64,000 nucleotides of DNA from Thermohalobaculum sp039815685 (GCA_039815685.1 JBCBYV010000012.1:53319-117318), one strand, 5' to 3'; positions 37,990 through 47,334 are shown, counted from the stretch's first letter. A program made the numbers and translations. The notes: a model not told the origin generated them from the sequence alone.

Positions 37990-38057
37990 ATCCGTGGCTT
38001 GCGAAGCGACGAGCCCAACGCTTCACTTAGACGATCCAGCAAAGGCTCGTACACCGC

Positions 38058-39038
38058 ATGACCAACATCGTCGCAATCCGCATCTCCTCGACCGGTGGCC
38101 CGAGTGTCATGGGAATCACCAAAATCCCACTCCCAGAACCCGGACCCGACGAAATACGGGTACGCCATGAAGCCATCGGTGTGAACTTCATCGACACCTA
38201 TCACCGTAGTGGCCTCTATCCCGTCCCCTTACCCTCTGGAATCGGCCTCGAAGCCGCCGGGGTAGTCGATGCAGTCGGCAGCGCTGTAAGCACCATCGCT
38301 CCTGGCGATCGTGTCGCTTCCTGCTCCGGGCCCGTCGGCGCTTATGCCGAGATGCATGTGATCAAGGCCGAGCGTGCTGTTCGTATTCCCGACGGCGTGG
38401 CATTCGAGACTGTTGCGGCATCACTCCTCAAGGGTCTCACGGTTCAGTACCTCATCCGTCAGATCCATGCGTGTGGTCCAGATGATACGGTTCTATTCCA
38501 TGCTGGTGCCGGCGGCGTTGGGCAGATCGCCTTGCAGTGGCTGAAGGCGCTGGGTACGTCGGTGATCGTGACCGCTGGTGGAGCACAAAAATGCAGTACA
38601 TGCAGCGAGTTAGGTGCTGATAAGGTAATCGACTACCATACCGAAGACGTCGCAGATCGCGTAAGGGCATTCACAAATGGCAAAGGTGCCCGTGTCGTCT
38701 TCGACGGTGTCGGCAAGGACACCTGGCTCGCCTCTCTTGATAGCCTACAACCCCGCGGATTGATGGTCAGTTTCGGCAATGCCTCGGGGCCAGTAACCGG
38801 CGTCGATCTAGGAATTCTCGCCTCCAAAGGCTCGCTGTTCGTGACCCGACCGACACTCGTTCACTACATATCGACACGAGAGACACTGCAAGCAGCAGCG
38901 GATGACTACTTCGCAGCCCTACAGTCAGGATCAATCACGATCTCTGAACCAAGAAAATACCAACTCAGTGATGCGATTGAAGCGCACGAAAATCTAGAAG
39001 CCCGAATAACCACAGGGAGCCTGATTCTCCAACCTTAG
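38058..39038 (+). CDS. qor: NADPH-dependent quinone oxidoreductase, zeta-crystallin type
   Basis: A 326-residue member of the medium-chain dehydrogenase family without the structural zinc site. Residues NFIDTYHRSGLYPVPLPSG match quinone oxidoreductase (QorA), and the nucleotide site is HAGAGGVGQIALQWLK near 153-168. Base and codon use here (for example AAA, ACA and TCA-rich 3' half) is less GC-biased than most neighbours. It stands between mnmE and rho, an extra gene relative to the usual mnmE-rho order, and converges with rho 12 bases from its stop. Confidence 0.88.
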   Translation: MTNIVAIRISSTGGPSVMGITKIPLPEPGPDEIRVRHEAIGVNFIDTYHRSGLYPVPLPSGIGLEAAGVVDAVGSAVSTIAPGDRVASCSGPVGAYAEMHVIKAERAVRIPDGVAFETVAASLLKGLTVQYLIRQIHACGPDDTVLFHAGAGGVGQIALQWLKALGTSVIVTAGGAQKCSTCSELGADKVIDYHTEDVADRVRAFTNGKGARVVFDGVGKDTWLASLDSLQPRGLMVSFGNASGPVTGVDLGILASKGSLFVTRPTLVHYISTRETLQAAADDYFAALQSGSITISEPRKYQLSDAIEAHENLEARITTGSLILQP

Positions 39039-39050
39039 TCCTATCCACTC

Positions 39051-40316
39051 TCAAGCATTCATAGAATCAAAGAAATCAGAATTTGTTTTCGTCTGTTTCA
39101 TTTTCGAAAGCAGGAACTCAATTGCATCGGTTGTACCCATGGGATTTAGGATACGACGAAGCACAAACATCTTCGTGAGGTCACCCTTCGAGACAAGCAA
39201 GTCTTCCTTACGCGTTCCTGATTTCAGGATATCCATTGCCGGGAACACTCGCTTATCCGCAACCTTGCGATCGAGAACAATCTCGGAGTTACCAGTACCC
39301 TTGAACTCTTCGAAGATCACCTCGTCCATGCGGCTCCCGGTATCGATGAGTGCAGTGGCAATAATGGTAAGCGAACCGCCTTCCTCGATATTCCGCGCTG
39401 CACCGAAGAAACGCTTTGGCCGCTGTAGAGCATTAGCATCGACACCACCTGTCAGCACCTTGCCCGAGCTTGGAACGACCGTGTTATAGGCCCGGCCAAG
39501 ACGCGTGATCGAGTCGAGTAGAATGACCACGTCGCGACCATGTTCCGTGAGCCGCTTCGCCTTCTCGATCACCATTTCGCTTACTGCTACGTGGCGTGTG
39601 GCAGGCTCATCGAAGGTCGATGACACGACTTCACCCGCCACGGATCGTTGCATGTCCGTGACTTCTTCGGGACGCTCGTCGATCAAAAGGACGATGAGAT
39701 ACGCTTCGGGGTGATTGCGCTCGATGGATGTCGCGATGTTCTGGAGTAAGACGGTCTTACCCGTCCGGGGTGGTGCCACGATCAAACAACGCTGCCCTTT
39801 GCCGATTGGCGCGACAAGATCGATCACACGTGCCGACTTGTCCTTGATCGTTGGATCTTCGATTTCCATCATCAAACGCTGATCGGGATAGAGAGGCGTC
39901 AGATTGTCGAAGTGAACCTTGTGGCGAGCCTTCTCTGGCTCTTCGAAATTGATGGTATTGACCTTTAGAAGCGCGAAGTAGCGTTCGCCGTCTTTCGGCG
40001 CGCGGATCGGCCCCTCGATCGTGTCGCCCGTACGGAGCGCAAATCGTCGGATCTGGTTTGGCCCGATGTAGATGTCATCCGGACCGGGCAGATAGTTTGC
40101 CTCTGGCGATCTCAGGAACCCGAAACCATCCTGCAGTACCTCGAGCACGCCCGAACCGATGATCTCGATCTCTCGGTCCGCCATCTCCTTGAGAATGGCG
40201 AACATCATGTCCTGCTTGCGAAGCGCGGAGGCGTTCTCAACCTCGAACTCTTCAGCTAGAGCCAGAAGCTCATGCGGGGCCTTGGTCTTCAGGTCAGATA
40301 GTTTCTGCTGGGTCAT
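39051..40316 (-). CDS. rho: Transcription termination factor Rho
   Basis: Hexameric RNA helicase of 421 residues. The N-terminal OB fold (GFGFLRSPEANYLPGPDDIYI) binds RNA; the ATPase core has APPRTGKT at 181-188, LLIDERPEEVTDM, and the Q/R loops (LGRAYN, GGVDANALQRPKRFFGAARN). The ATG at 40316 (MTQQKLSDLKTKAP) fits the family; the ATG at 40388 would add 24 Pro/Gly-rich residues not seen in homologs. Confidence 0.96.
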   Translation of the reverse strand: MTQQKLSDLKTKAPHELLALAEEFEVENASALRKQDMMFAILKEMADREIEIIGSGVLEVLQDGFGFLRSPEANYLPGPDDIYIGPNQIRRFALRTGDTIEGPIRAPKDGERYFALLKVNTINFEEPEKARHKVHFDNLTPLYPDQRLMMEIEDPTIKDKSARVIDLVAPIGKGQRCLIVAPPRTGKTVLLQNIATSIERNHPEAYLIVLLIDERPEEVTDMQRSVAGEVVSSTFDEPATRHVAVSEMVIEKAKRLTEHGRDVVILLDSITRLGRAYNTVVPSSGKVLTGGVDANALQRPKRFFGAARNIEEGGSLTIIATALIDTGSRMDEVIFEEFKGTGNSEIVLDRKVADKRVFPAMDILKSGTRKEDLLVSKGDLTKMFVLRRILNPMGTTDAIEFLLSKMKQTKTNSDFFDSMNA

Positions 40317-40467
40317 GCCAAATTCCGGAGGGAGGCAGATAAAGCCGTAGCCACCTGGGCGCGGAAACGCAGCCTTCTTGTGGGCCAAACGGCTCTGGGA
40401 AGAAGTGTCGTATATGGAGAGCGCGCGCCGATTGTCAAATATCTGGCGCGCAGAAATCGACGCAGCG

Positions 40468-40923
40468 TCAGAATGGTTTCACCACCACCATGATCACGAT
40501 GCCGAACATCAGCAAAGTCGGCACCTCATTCATCATCCGGTAAAATCGGCCAGGGCGCGTGTTTGTCCCAGCCAGAAAGTCCTTCCGCCAGCGCATGAGC
40601 AAATGGTGATACCAGGTCATACCGATCACCAGCAGCGCCTTCACATGCGCCCAACCGTCGGAGGTCCAGTCGATCACTCCTGGGGTGAAGGCGAGAGCGA
40701 GACCGAAGATCCAGGTCGCAACGCCTGCGGGATTGATGATGACCTTAAGAAGCTTCTCTTCCATCACCTTCAGCGTGGCATCAAGCTCGCCACCCGCCGC
40801 CGCCCGCTCCGCGTGGTAGACGAAGAGTCGAGGGAGATAGAACAAACCAGCCATCCAGGCGATCACCGACATGATGTGAAGGCTCTTCGTCCAGGGATAG
40901 AGTGTCGCCAGGAGGTCGAGCAT
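40468..40923 (-). CDS. hemJ: Protoporphyrinogen IX oxidase HemJ
   Basis: A 151-residue membrane protein with four helices that oxidises protoporphyrinogen IX in heme synthesis. The family marks are KSLHIMSVIAWMAGLFYLPRLFVYH near residues 13-37 with the heme-binding His, and KALLVIGMTWYHHLL and RFYRMMNEVPTLLM later. It sits between rho and hemE as in most alphaproteobacteria, four bases from hemE. Confidence 0.94.
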   Translation of the reverse strand: MLDLLATLYPWTKSLHIMSVIAWMAGLFYLPRLFVYHAERAAAGGELDATLKVMEEKLLKVIINPAGVATWIFGLALAFTPGVIDWTSDGWAHVKALLVIGMTWYHHLLMRWRKDFLAGTNTRPGRFYRMMNEVPTLLMFGIVIMVVVKPF

Positions 40924-40927
40924 GCTC

Positions 40928-41947
40928 TCAGCCTCTGATGGCCCGTAGAAGTTTGTCTACGTTGGCGGGGTCTGCATCCGGAGTGATGCCATGACCCAGA
41001 TTGAAGATATGAGGGCTCCCGGCCATCGTCTCGAGGATCCGGCGCGCCTCGTCATCCAGTGCCTGACCGCCAACGACCATCAACATCGGATCGAGGTTCC
41101 CCTGTAGCGCTTTTCCCTGCAGCCTTTCGCGTGCCCAGTCGAGCGGAACGTGCTGATCAAGCGCGATGCCTTGCACTGGCACTGCATCTGCGTAGCTCAT
41201 GTAACTGGCACCCGCTCCTTTGGGGAAACCGATCAGCGGCACATCGGGGTGCCGATCGGTGATCGCACTAGCAATGCGACGGGCCGGCTCGATGGCGTGC
41301 TTCACGAACATCGGTGGGGTAAGCGCGCCCGCCCAACTGTCGAAGAGCATGACCACTTCGGCCCCAGCGTCTATCTGTTTGGAGAGGTAGTGGATCGTGC
41401 CCTCGGTCAGCACATCCATGAGCGCATCGAATGTCTCCGGATCGGAGAACATCCACTCGCGTGCAGGCCTCTGGTCCGGTGTTCCCCGGCCTGCCGCCAT
41501 GTAGGTCGCCACGGTCCACGGCGCGCCAGCGAAACCGATCAGCGAGGTCTCAGATGGCAGAGATGCGCTCAGCCGTCTAACCGTCTCATAGACAGGGGAC
41601 AGAATGTCGTCGATTTCATCGATTGGTCGAAGGCTTCCAAGGTCGCGATCTGCTGACGGCCATTCGAGCAATGGTCCTTCGCCCTGGACGAAGCTGAGCT
41701 TCATGCCGAGGGCATGGGGGAGGAGGAGGATATCGGCAAACAGGATCGATGCATCGAAGCCGTAGCGGCGTATCGGTTGCAGCGTTACCTCTTCAGCTAG
41801 TTCCGGTGTGTAACAGAGGTCGAGAAAGCTGCCTGCCTGTTCGCGCGTCTTGCGATACTCGGGCAGATATCGGCCTGCCTGACGCATCAGCCAGACAGGT
41901 GGTGTTTCTAAAGCTTCGCCACCCAGAACGCGCAGGAGCCTCTTCAT
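40928..41947 (-). CDS. hemE: Uroporphyrinogen decarboxylase
   Basis: Converts uroporphyrinogen III to coproporphyrinogen III. 339 residues with the signature PPVWLMRQAGRYLPEYR (residues 16-32), catalytic-region FADILLLPHALGMKLSF with the key Asp, GFAGAPWTVATYM, and the C-terminal NLGHGITPDADP. Starts at ATG 41947 and is transcribed away from the putative origin, as in Caulobacter. Confidence 0.97.
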   Translation of the reverse strand: MKRLLRVLGGEALETPPVWLMRQAGRYLPEYRKTREQAGSFLDLCYTPELAEEVTLQPIRRYGFDASILFADILLLPHALGMKLSFVQGEGPLLEWPSADRDLGSLRPIDEIDDILSPVYETVRRLSASLPSETSLIGFAGAPWTVATYMAAGRGTPDQRPAREWMFSDPETFDALMDVLTEGTIHYLSKQIDAGAEVVMLFDSWAGALTPPMFVKHAIEPARRIASAITDRHPDVPLIGFPKGAGASYMSYADAVPVQGIALDQHVPLDWARERLQGKALQGNLDPMLMVVGGQALDDEARRILETMAGSPHIFNLGHGITPDADPANVDKLLRAIRG

Positions 41948-42405
41948 GCCCTCTCCCCCAGTGATTGGTTTCTGTTGTTGTTGCTGATGTTGGTCCGGTG
42001 AGAAACGGGGATTATCCGATCGCTCAACCTGTGCACAGGGTTATGCAAGGTTTTGCTGACACGTGGCCCTGTAGTTCGCGCATGAAAAGAGGCGGACTAG
42101 AGGTTCGCCAGAGCCAATCAGAGCGGCTACGCTACGCTTGGCAATCAATATCGATAGATACCGATGTGTTGAGCGGAAGTCCTGTGGACAGGATCTGCTC
42201 GGTTTTCCCGGTGTGGATGATACTCCGGCTCATGCACAGGTGGTGGCATCGGACGATGATCGATGCTCTGTTTCCCCAAGATTCACAGACTGCCACTCTT
42301 TGCCGATGTGGCCGACGGTCTGGTCATCGAAGCACAAGGGAGGCAGAAATTGATGATGAGTTGAAGGCGGCGCACCGAGCGCGAAGCAATGTCGGGCGGG
42401 GCAGT
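41948..42405. other. oriC: Putative chromosomal origin (hemE-ppsR intergenic region)
   Basis: 458 bases between divergent hemE and ppsR, the same neighbours that flank the Caulobacter origin. DnaA-box-like sequences against TTATCCACA are: 42212-42220 (reverse TCATCCACA, 8/9), 42183-42191 (reverse CTGTCCACA, 7/9) and 42230-42238 (TCATGCACA, 7/9). A palindrome CCTGTGCACAGG lies at 42028-42039 and a more AT-rich stretch CAATCAATATCGATAGATA near 42143-42161. A single GANTC site is seen. No gene; an open frame of the ppsR strand crosses it but has no family similarity here. Confidence 0.65.
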
Positions 42406-43257
42406 TTGATCGCGGACAACAAGACCAGAGATATCCATGTGGTGTCCGACTCGACGGGTGACACTGCCAGCGCTGTCGTTCGTGCGGCGCTTGCCCGTTT
42501 CTCCCAAGCGCCAGTCACGATCCATCACTCCGTTTTCGTCCGCTCCGAAGCCGATCTCGCCGATACGGCAGCGCGAATCGCTGCGGCACCCGGGCTTGTC
42601 TTTCACACACTCGCCGACCCGGACGACCGGGCTGAGCTGGAGCGGCTCGCGATGCATGCAGGCGCCCAGCCAATCCCGGTCCTCGAAGGTCATGTCGCAG
42701 CACTCGCGCGTTATCTCGGGCAAGATCCCCGGGCTGAGGCAGGCCTGCAGCACAGGGTTACCGATAGCTACTTCGAGCGTATCAGTGCGCTCGATTTCGC
42801 AATGGCCAACGATGATGGGGTTGAGGGTGCGCGGTTTCTGAACGCCGACGTCATTCTGACTGGTGTGAGCAGGACGTCCAAAACGCCGACATGCATCTAT
42901 CTCGCCTATCGCGGGATCAGGGCCGCGAACCTCCCGCTCGTTCCGGGTCGAACCCCACCTCCATCCTTCGAGCGTGCGATTGAGAACGGCGTCTTGGCCA
43001 TAGGGCTAGTTGCGAGTCCGGCACGGCTGGCACAGGTGCGGCGGCAGCGATTGGAAGCGCTTGGCGATCGTGCGCCCGGCTATGCCGAGCCGGAACAGAT
43101 CCGTGACGAAGTGAGCCAGAGCCGTCTGTTCTTCGCCCGCCACGCTTTGCCGGTCATCGACGTGACGCGACGATCGATCGAAGAAACAGCTGCCGAGGTG
43201 CAGGCATTGCTACGCGCTCATCGCGAGGCTTCGCCAACTGGATCCAGTACACCGTGA
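42406..43257 (+). CDS. ppsR: Pyruvate, phosphate dikinase / PEP synthase regulatory protein
   Basis: DUF299 bifunctional kinase/pyrophosphorylase that controls PPDK or PEP synthase by threonine phosphorylation. The protein starts its family match at RDIHVVSDSTGDTA, has the P-loop-like GVSRTSKTPTCIYLA in the middle, and ends YAEPEQIRDEVSQSRLFFARH with an IDVTRRSIEETA motif. I chose TTG at 42406 (LIADNKTRD) as the start giving 283 residues, the family length; the frame is open back to 41965 but that part lacks similarity and crosses the putative origin. No ATG fits. Overlaps maf by four bases. Confidence 0.85.
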   Translation: MIADNKTRDIHVVSDSTGDTASAVVRAALARFSQAPVTIHHSVFVRSEADLADTAARIAAAPGLVFHTLADPDDRAELERLAMHAGAQPIPVLEGHVAALARYLGQDPRAEAGLQHRVTDSYFERISALDFAMANDDGVEGARFLNADVILTGVSRTSKTPTCIYLAYRGIRAANLPLVPGRTPPPSFERAIENGVLAIGLVASPARLAQVRRQRLEALGDRAPGYAEPEQIRDEVSQSRLFFARHALPVIDVTRRSIEETAAEVQALLRAHREASPTGSSTP

Positions 43258-43853
43258 CCGCTCCGCTAGTTCTTGCGAGTGCCAGCCAAACCCGGGCACG
43301 CATGCTCGAAGCAGCCGGTCTGTCAGTCTTGGTGGAACCAGCGCGTATCGACGAAGAAGCGATCAAGGCTTCGTTGCGTGCCGAGGGCGCACCACCCCGA
43401 GATCAGGCCGATAAGCTGGCCGAGCTCAAAGCACGCCGCGTCAGCGGGCGCCGCCAAGGGCTTCTGGTCCTTGGTGCAGACCAGATGCTGGTCTGTGGCG
43501 GCAAGGCGTATGACAAACCGTCTGATAGGGTTGAAGCCGCGGCACAACTTGCCGAGCTCCGAGGCAAACCCCATGAGCTCCTCTCAGCGGCGGTGATCGT
43601 TCGTGACACCGCACCGATCTGGCGGCATATCGGTCGCGCAACAGTGCATATGCGCCCGTTCACCGATGCGTTCATCGAGCGGTATCTTGAGGAGATGGAG
43701 GACGAGGTTCTTGAGACTGTGGGGTGCTACAAGCTCGAAGGCCTTGGCGCGCAACTCTTCTCCCGGGTCGATGGAGATCATTTCGCCGTGCTTGGCTTGC
43801 CGCTTCTCGAGATCCTGGGCTTTCTGCGCGCGCAAGGGGTTCTGCCGGAATGA
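43254..43853 (+). CDS. maf: Maf-family nucleotide pyrophosphatase
   Basis: A 199-residue house-cleaning nucleotide pyrophosphatase. It opens with LVLASASQTRARMLEAAGL (the SxSxxR motif), contains LVLGADQMLVCGGKAYDKP with the catalytic Asp, and ends with ETVGCYKLEGLGAQLFSRVDGD-H and VLGLPLLEILGFLR. GTG start overlaps the ppsR stop; its own stop overlaps aroE (ATGA). Part of the conserved origin-proximal run. Confidence 0.93.
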   Translation: MTAPLVLASASQTRARMLEAAGLSVLVEPARIDEEAIKASLRAEGAPPRDQADKLAELKARRVSGRRQGLLVLGADQMLVCGGKAYDKPSDRVEAAAQLAELRGKPHELLSAAVIVRDTAPIWRHIGRATVHMRPFTDAFIERYLEEMEDEVLETVGCYKLEGLGAQLFSRVDGDHFAVLGLPLLEILGFLRAQGVLPE

Positions 43854-44689
43854 ACGACGAAGACACGCGAGCGCTGCTCGCCGGCGTTATAGGCTGGCCG
43901 ATCGCTCACTCGAAGTCCCCGCGACTCTTCGATCACTGGTTTGCGGTACTTGGTATCCCGGGTCGCTATGTTCCCTTGGCGGTCCAGCCCGAGGATTTCG
44001 AGGCGGTCTTGCGAGCCTTGCCGAAGGCAGGGTTTCGGGGAGCTAACGTTACGGCACCGCATAAGGAGATGGCATTTGCGCTCGCGGATGATCGAACCGA
44101 CAGGGCGACTGCCATCGGAGCGGCGAATACGCTCGTCTTTGCCGCGGGCGGGCAAGTCCTGGCGGACAACACCGATGCATTCGGCTTTTTCGAGAACCTG
44201 CGTGCCGGAGCGGGTGGTTGGGATCCCTCTGGGGCACCGGGCGTCGTGCTTGGTGCTGGTGGCGCCTCGCTGGCGGTTGTCTATGCGCTCCTCGACGCCG
44301 GCGTCCCTTCGCTGACGGTCGTCAATCGCTCCCGGGATCGCGCGGATGCCTTGGCCAGCCGTTTTGGCCCGAACGTGCGAACAGCAGACTGGGCGGATCG
44401 CGGGCAGGTGCTCGGCGGGGCAGGGCTCTTGGTGAACACTACTGTTCTTGGGATGACCGGCAAACCAGCGCTTGAGATCGCGCTCGATCGACTTCCGCAA
44501 GAAGCGGTAGTGCACGATATCGTCTACGCGCCCCTCGAAACCCCATTGCTTGCGGCAGCGCGGGCACGCGGAAATATCGCCGTCGACGGATTGGGTATGT
44601 TGCTCCATCAAGCCCGACCGGGCTTCCGCGCATGGTTCGGGGCAGACCCCGATGTCGACGCCGCACTACGGAAAGCCGTGCTCTCGTGA
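43850..44689 (+). CDS. aroE: Shikimate dehydrogenase
   Basis: NADPH-dependent reduction of 3-dehydroshikimate in aromatic amino-acid synthesis. 279 residues: GWPIAHSKSPRLFDHWF (15-31), catalytic Lys72 in NVTAPHKE, NTDAFGF with the substrate Asp, the nucleotide loop VLGAGGAS and C-terminal DGLGMLLHQARPGF. The ATG at 43850 overlaps the maf stop, chosen over upstream in-frame codons inside maf. Overlaps coaE by four bases. Confidence 0.95.
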   Translation: MNDEDTRALLAGVIGWPIAHSKSPRLFDHWFAVLGIPGRYVPLAVQPEDFEAVLRALPKAGFRGANVTAPHKEMAFALADDRTDRATAIGAANTLVFAAGGQVLADNTDAFGFFENLRAGAGGWDPSGAPGVVLGAGGASLAVVYALLDAGVPSLTVVNRSRDRADALASRFGPNVRTADWADRGQVLGGAGLLVNTTVLGMTGKPALEIALDRLPQEAVVHDIVYAPLETPLLAAARARGNIAVDGLGMLLHQARPGFRAWFGADPDVDAALRKAVLS

Positions 44690-45279
44690 GGCGGCTAGGC
44701 CTTACTGGCTCTATCGGCATGGGGAAGAGCACGACGGCCGCGATGTTCGCAGAGGAGGGCATTCCGGTTTGGGATGCAGATGCCGCCGTACACCGTCTCT
44801 ACGCTGCTGGTGCTGAAGGGGCGGTCGCTATTGGAAACTTGGTCCCGCAGGCCCTGGATCAGTCAGGCGCAGTCGATCGACGGGCGTTGCGTGCGGCGAT
44901 TGCGAGGGACGCGTCGCTCCTGTCCAAGGTCGAGGCGGCCATCCATCCGCTCGTCGCCGCGGATCGCGCGGCATTTGCCGCTGAGGCGGCGGCCACGGGC
45001 GCATCGATTGTCCTCTTCGACATCCCCCTTCTCCTCGAGACTGGAAGCGATGGGGCAGTCGACAGCATCGTCGTCGTAACGGCGCCCGAGAAGGTCCAAC
45101 GTGAGCGGGTGCTCGATCGCGGAACGATGACGGAAGCCGAGCTCGATGCCATTATCGCCCGGCAGATGCCCGATGCCGAAAAACGAGCGCGTGCCGATCA
45201 TGTGATCGATACAAGCAAGGGGTTCGAGGCTGCGCGAGAACAGGTCCGCGAGATCCTGGAGGAAGAACGGAATGCGTGA
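44686..45279 (+). CDS. coaE: Dephospho-CoA kinase
   Basis: Last step of coenzyme A synthesis. 197 residues with P-loop GSIGMGKST (8-16), WDADAAVHRLY, and the lid/substrate region FDIPLLLETG, then RGTMTEAELDAIIARQMP. The GTG at 44686 overlaps the aroE stop (GTGA), giving VRRLGLTGSIG; other starts lie inside aroE. Overlaps dnaQ by eight bases. Confidence 0.94.
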   Translation: MRRLGLTGSIGMGKSTTAAMFAEEGIPVWDADAAVHRLYAAGAEGAVAIGNLVPQALDQSGAVDRRALRAAIARDASLLSKVEAAIHPLVAADRAAFAAEAAATGASIVLFDIPLLLETGSDGAVDSIVVVTAPEKVQRERVLDRGTMTEAELDAIIARQMPDAEKRARADHVIDTSKGFEAAREQVREILEEERNA

Positions 45280-45973
45280 AATCGTGCTCGACACCGAGAC
45301 GACAGGGCTCGACCCGCGCGAGGATCGGATTGTGGAGATCGGCGCCGTCGAGCTGATGAACCACCTTCGGACCGGACGAGAGTACCACATCTACATCAAT
45401 CCGGGCCGTTCCATGCCAACCGAAGCGTTCCGCATCCACGGCCTCGGTGATGCCTTCCTGGCCGATAAGCCCCGTTTCGATCAAATCGTAGACGACTTCA
45501 TGGCCTTCATCGGCGAGGCCAAGCTCGTGATCCACAACGCGAGCTTTGATATGGGCATGATCAACGCGGAGCTACTGCGCTTGGGTCGGGATCGCTTGCC
45601 CGACACGCGCGCCCTGGACACGGTCGCGGTCGCTCGGAAGCGGTTCCCCGGGGCGCAGGTTTCACTAGACGCCCTTTGCAAGCGTTTCGGCGTCGATAAT
45701 AGCGGCCGGACAAAGCACGGAGCCCTGCTCGACAGCGAGCTTCTAGCAGATGTGTATCTCGAGCTATGCGGTGGTCGTCAGCAAGGCTTCGCCTTGGATG
45801 CGACGGCGAGCATGCGGCGTGAGGGCGTGCGCGCAGTGGGGCGGACCGGTTCACACCGCGAGCGCGAGCACCCCTTGCCGTCAAGACTGACTGAGGCAGA
45901 GATCGCTGCCCATGACGCCTTCATCGAGAGTCTCAGCGACAGCCCCCTCTGGCGAAAAGCGTCCGCCAACTAG
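45272..45973 (+). CDS. dnaQ: DNA polymerase III epsilon subunit (3'-5' exonuclease)
   Basis: Proofreading subunit, 233 residues. Exo I DTETTGLDP (7-15) supplies two metal-binding acids, Exo II is in LVIHNASFDMGMIN, Exo III-epsilon is HGALLDSELLADVYLEL. The C-terminal tail binds the alpha subunit. It ends the run ppsR-maf-aroE-coaE-dnaQ and converges with secB eight bases on. Confidence 0.95.
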   Translation: MREIVLDTETTGLDPREDRIVEIGAVELMNHLRTGREYHIYINPGRSMPTEAFRIHGLGDAFLADKPRFDQIVDDFMAFIGEAKLVIHNASFDMGMINAELLRLGRDRLPDTRALDTVAVARKRFPGAQVSLDALCKRFGVDNSGRTKHGALLDSELLADVYLELCGGRQQGFALDATASMRREGVRAVGRTGSHREREHPLPSRLTEAEIAAHDAFIESLSDSPLWRKASAN

Positions 45974-45981
45974 CCCAGCCG

Positions 45982-46485
45982 TTAGACCTGCGGCGCCGCC
46001 GGTGCCTCACCCGCCTGTGCCTGCTGCGCACGAAGCTGCTCCACGCGCTGGCGATAGAGCGCTGCGAAGTCGACATTGTCGAGCATAAGCGGCGGGTAGC
46101 CGCCATCCCGGGTCACATCCGCGAGCACCCGGCGGGCGAATGGCAGGAGCTGGCGGGGGCATTCGATGAAGACGAACGGATGCACATGCTCCTGCTGGAT
46201 CTGATCGAGCGTGAAGACACCGCAATAGTCCAGCTCCACCACGAAGCGCGTGTTGGTCGGGCTCTTCGCCGTCGCCGTGATCTTCATGACCGACTGGTAG
46301 CGGTTCTCGCCAAGGTTGTTGGCCTCGAGGTTCACCGCGACATTGATCTCGGGGTTGCCCTCTGCTTGCGTGCCTTCGAGTGCTGCAACATTCTCGAAGC
46401 TCAGGTCGCGCACGAAATGGGCCACGAGCTTGACGATCGGCTGCTGCATCGCTCCCGCGGCGCTGGCCGCTTCGTTCTCAGCCAT
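45982..46485 (-). CDS. secB: Protein-export chaperone SecB
   Basis: Tetrameric cytosolic chaperone that keeps preproteins unfolded for SecA. 167 residues with HFVRDLSFENV, VAVNLEANNLGENRYQ, FVVELDYCGVF and FIECPRQLLPFARRVLADVTRDGGYPPLML, all family blocks. The Ala/Gln-rich C-terminus is normal. Single gene facing dnaQ, an order conserved in alphaproteobacteria. Confidence 0.96.
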   Translation of the reverse strand: MAENEAASAAGAMQQPIVKLVAHFVRDLSFENVAALEGTQAEGNPEINVAVNLEANNLGENRYQSVMKITATAKSPTNTRFVVELDYCGVFTLDQIQQEHVHPFVFIECPRQLLPFARRVLADVTRDGGYPPLMLDNVDFAALYRQRVEQLRAQQAQAGEAPAAPQV

Positions 46486-46621
46486 GGTTTACCCCGCCTC
46501 TCCACTGGGCCGATCGCAGCGCTTCCACAGATTGCGCGCATCGGCGATTTCCCGACCGCGCTGCCCTATCAGATCGGCTCAGTAGGTCCAACCCTGTGAC
46601 TCGGGTGAGTAAACCGGCGCC

Positions 46622-47146
46622 TCAGGGAGTGGGTGGGCGGGGCTGTCCGCCTGGCAGAGTATCTTGGCCTTCGCCGATAGGCTCATACTCGCCATCGATC
46701 GTGGCGCCGCCCTTGGCGGTATGGCCGGCGGTGTGGCCCTGCCTGCCCGACGTCCCCCCTCGCCATGACGTTCGAGCCTGCATATGGGCAGCGCCGGCAA
46801 CGACCACCCGACGGGCAAGCCAGGCGATGGCCACGTCACGCACGGGTGGGATCAGAAGCATAAACCCAACCGCATCGGTGAAGAAGCCAGGTGTCAAAAG
46901 CACTACACCGGCCACCAGGATGAGCGCACCATGCGCGAGCGTCCTGCCTGGATCGTCTCCTCGCGCGAGCCTCGCCTGCAGCTCGTTGAGCGTCGCAAGG
47001 CCCTGTGCGCGGAGAAGCACGGTTCCGATCACCGCTGTCAGAATGACCACCGCGATCGTTGGCCACAGCCCGATCCAGCCGCCAACCTCGATAAAGAGGC
47101 CGATCTCGATCAGCGGCACCAACAGCAGGGCCAGGAACAACAGCAT
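46622..47146 (-). CDS. fxsA: FxsA-family membrane protein
   Basis: A 174-residue inner-membrane protein. Two to three hydrophobic segments (LLFLALLLVPLIEIGLFI, LWPTIAVVILTAVIGTVLL, LILVAGVVLLTPGFFTDAVG) carry the family signatures, and the C-terminal third is a polar, Gly-rich tail. FxsA suppresses phage F exclusion in E. coli; its normal role is unclear. The ATG at 47146 has GAGGTG seven bases upstream. Divergent from the Tim44-domain gene; 47147-47334 holds both promoters. Confidence 0.92.
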   Translation of the reverse strand: MLLFLALLLVPLIEIGLFIEVGGWIGLWPTIAVVILTAVIGTVLLRAQGLATLNELQARLARGDDPGRTLAHGALILVAGVVLLTPGFFTDAVGFMLLIPPVRDVAIAWLARRVVVAGAAHMQARTSWRGGTSGRQGHTAGHTAKGGATIDGEYEPIGEGQDTLPGGQPRPPTP

Positions 47147-47334
47147 GGTTTCACCTCGATCAAAGCGGCTGGTCGCCTCCGCGACCCGACCTCGCAGCGC
47201 TCCTTCGTGGACTCGCCCGGGCTCCGTCTCTAAATAAGCGGCGATAGTAGCTGTGCTAGCGTCGCATCGTCTGAGGGGGCGGGTGGCAGCGCAGTTGGGG
47301 CACGGACGCATCCGGAAGGACCGAAAGCGAGATC

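Noticed and set aside
42028..42039. Palindrome CCTGTGCACAGG as a DnaA box
   Set aside because: Only about 6 of 9 matches to TTATCCACA on either strand; mentioned as a feature of the origin region but not counted as a box.
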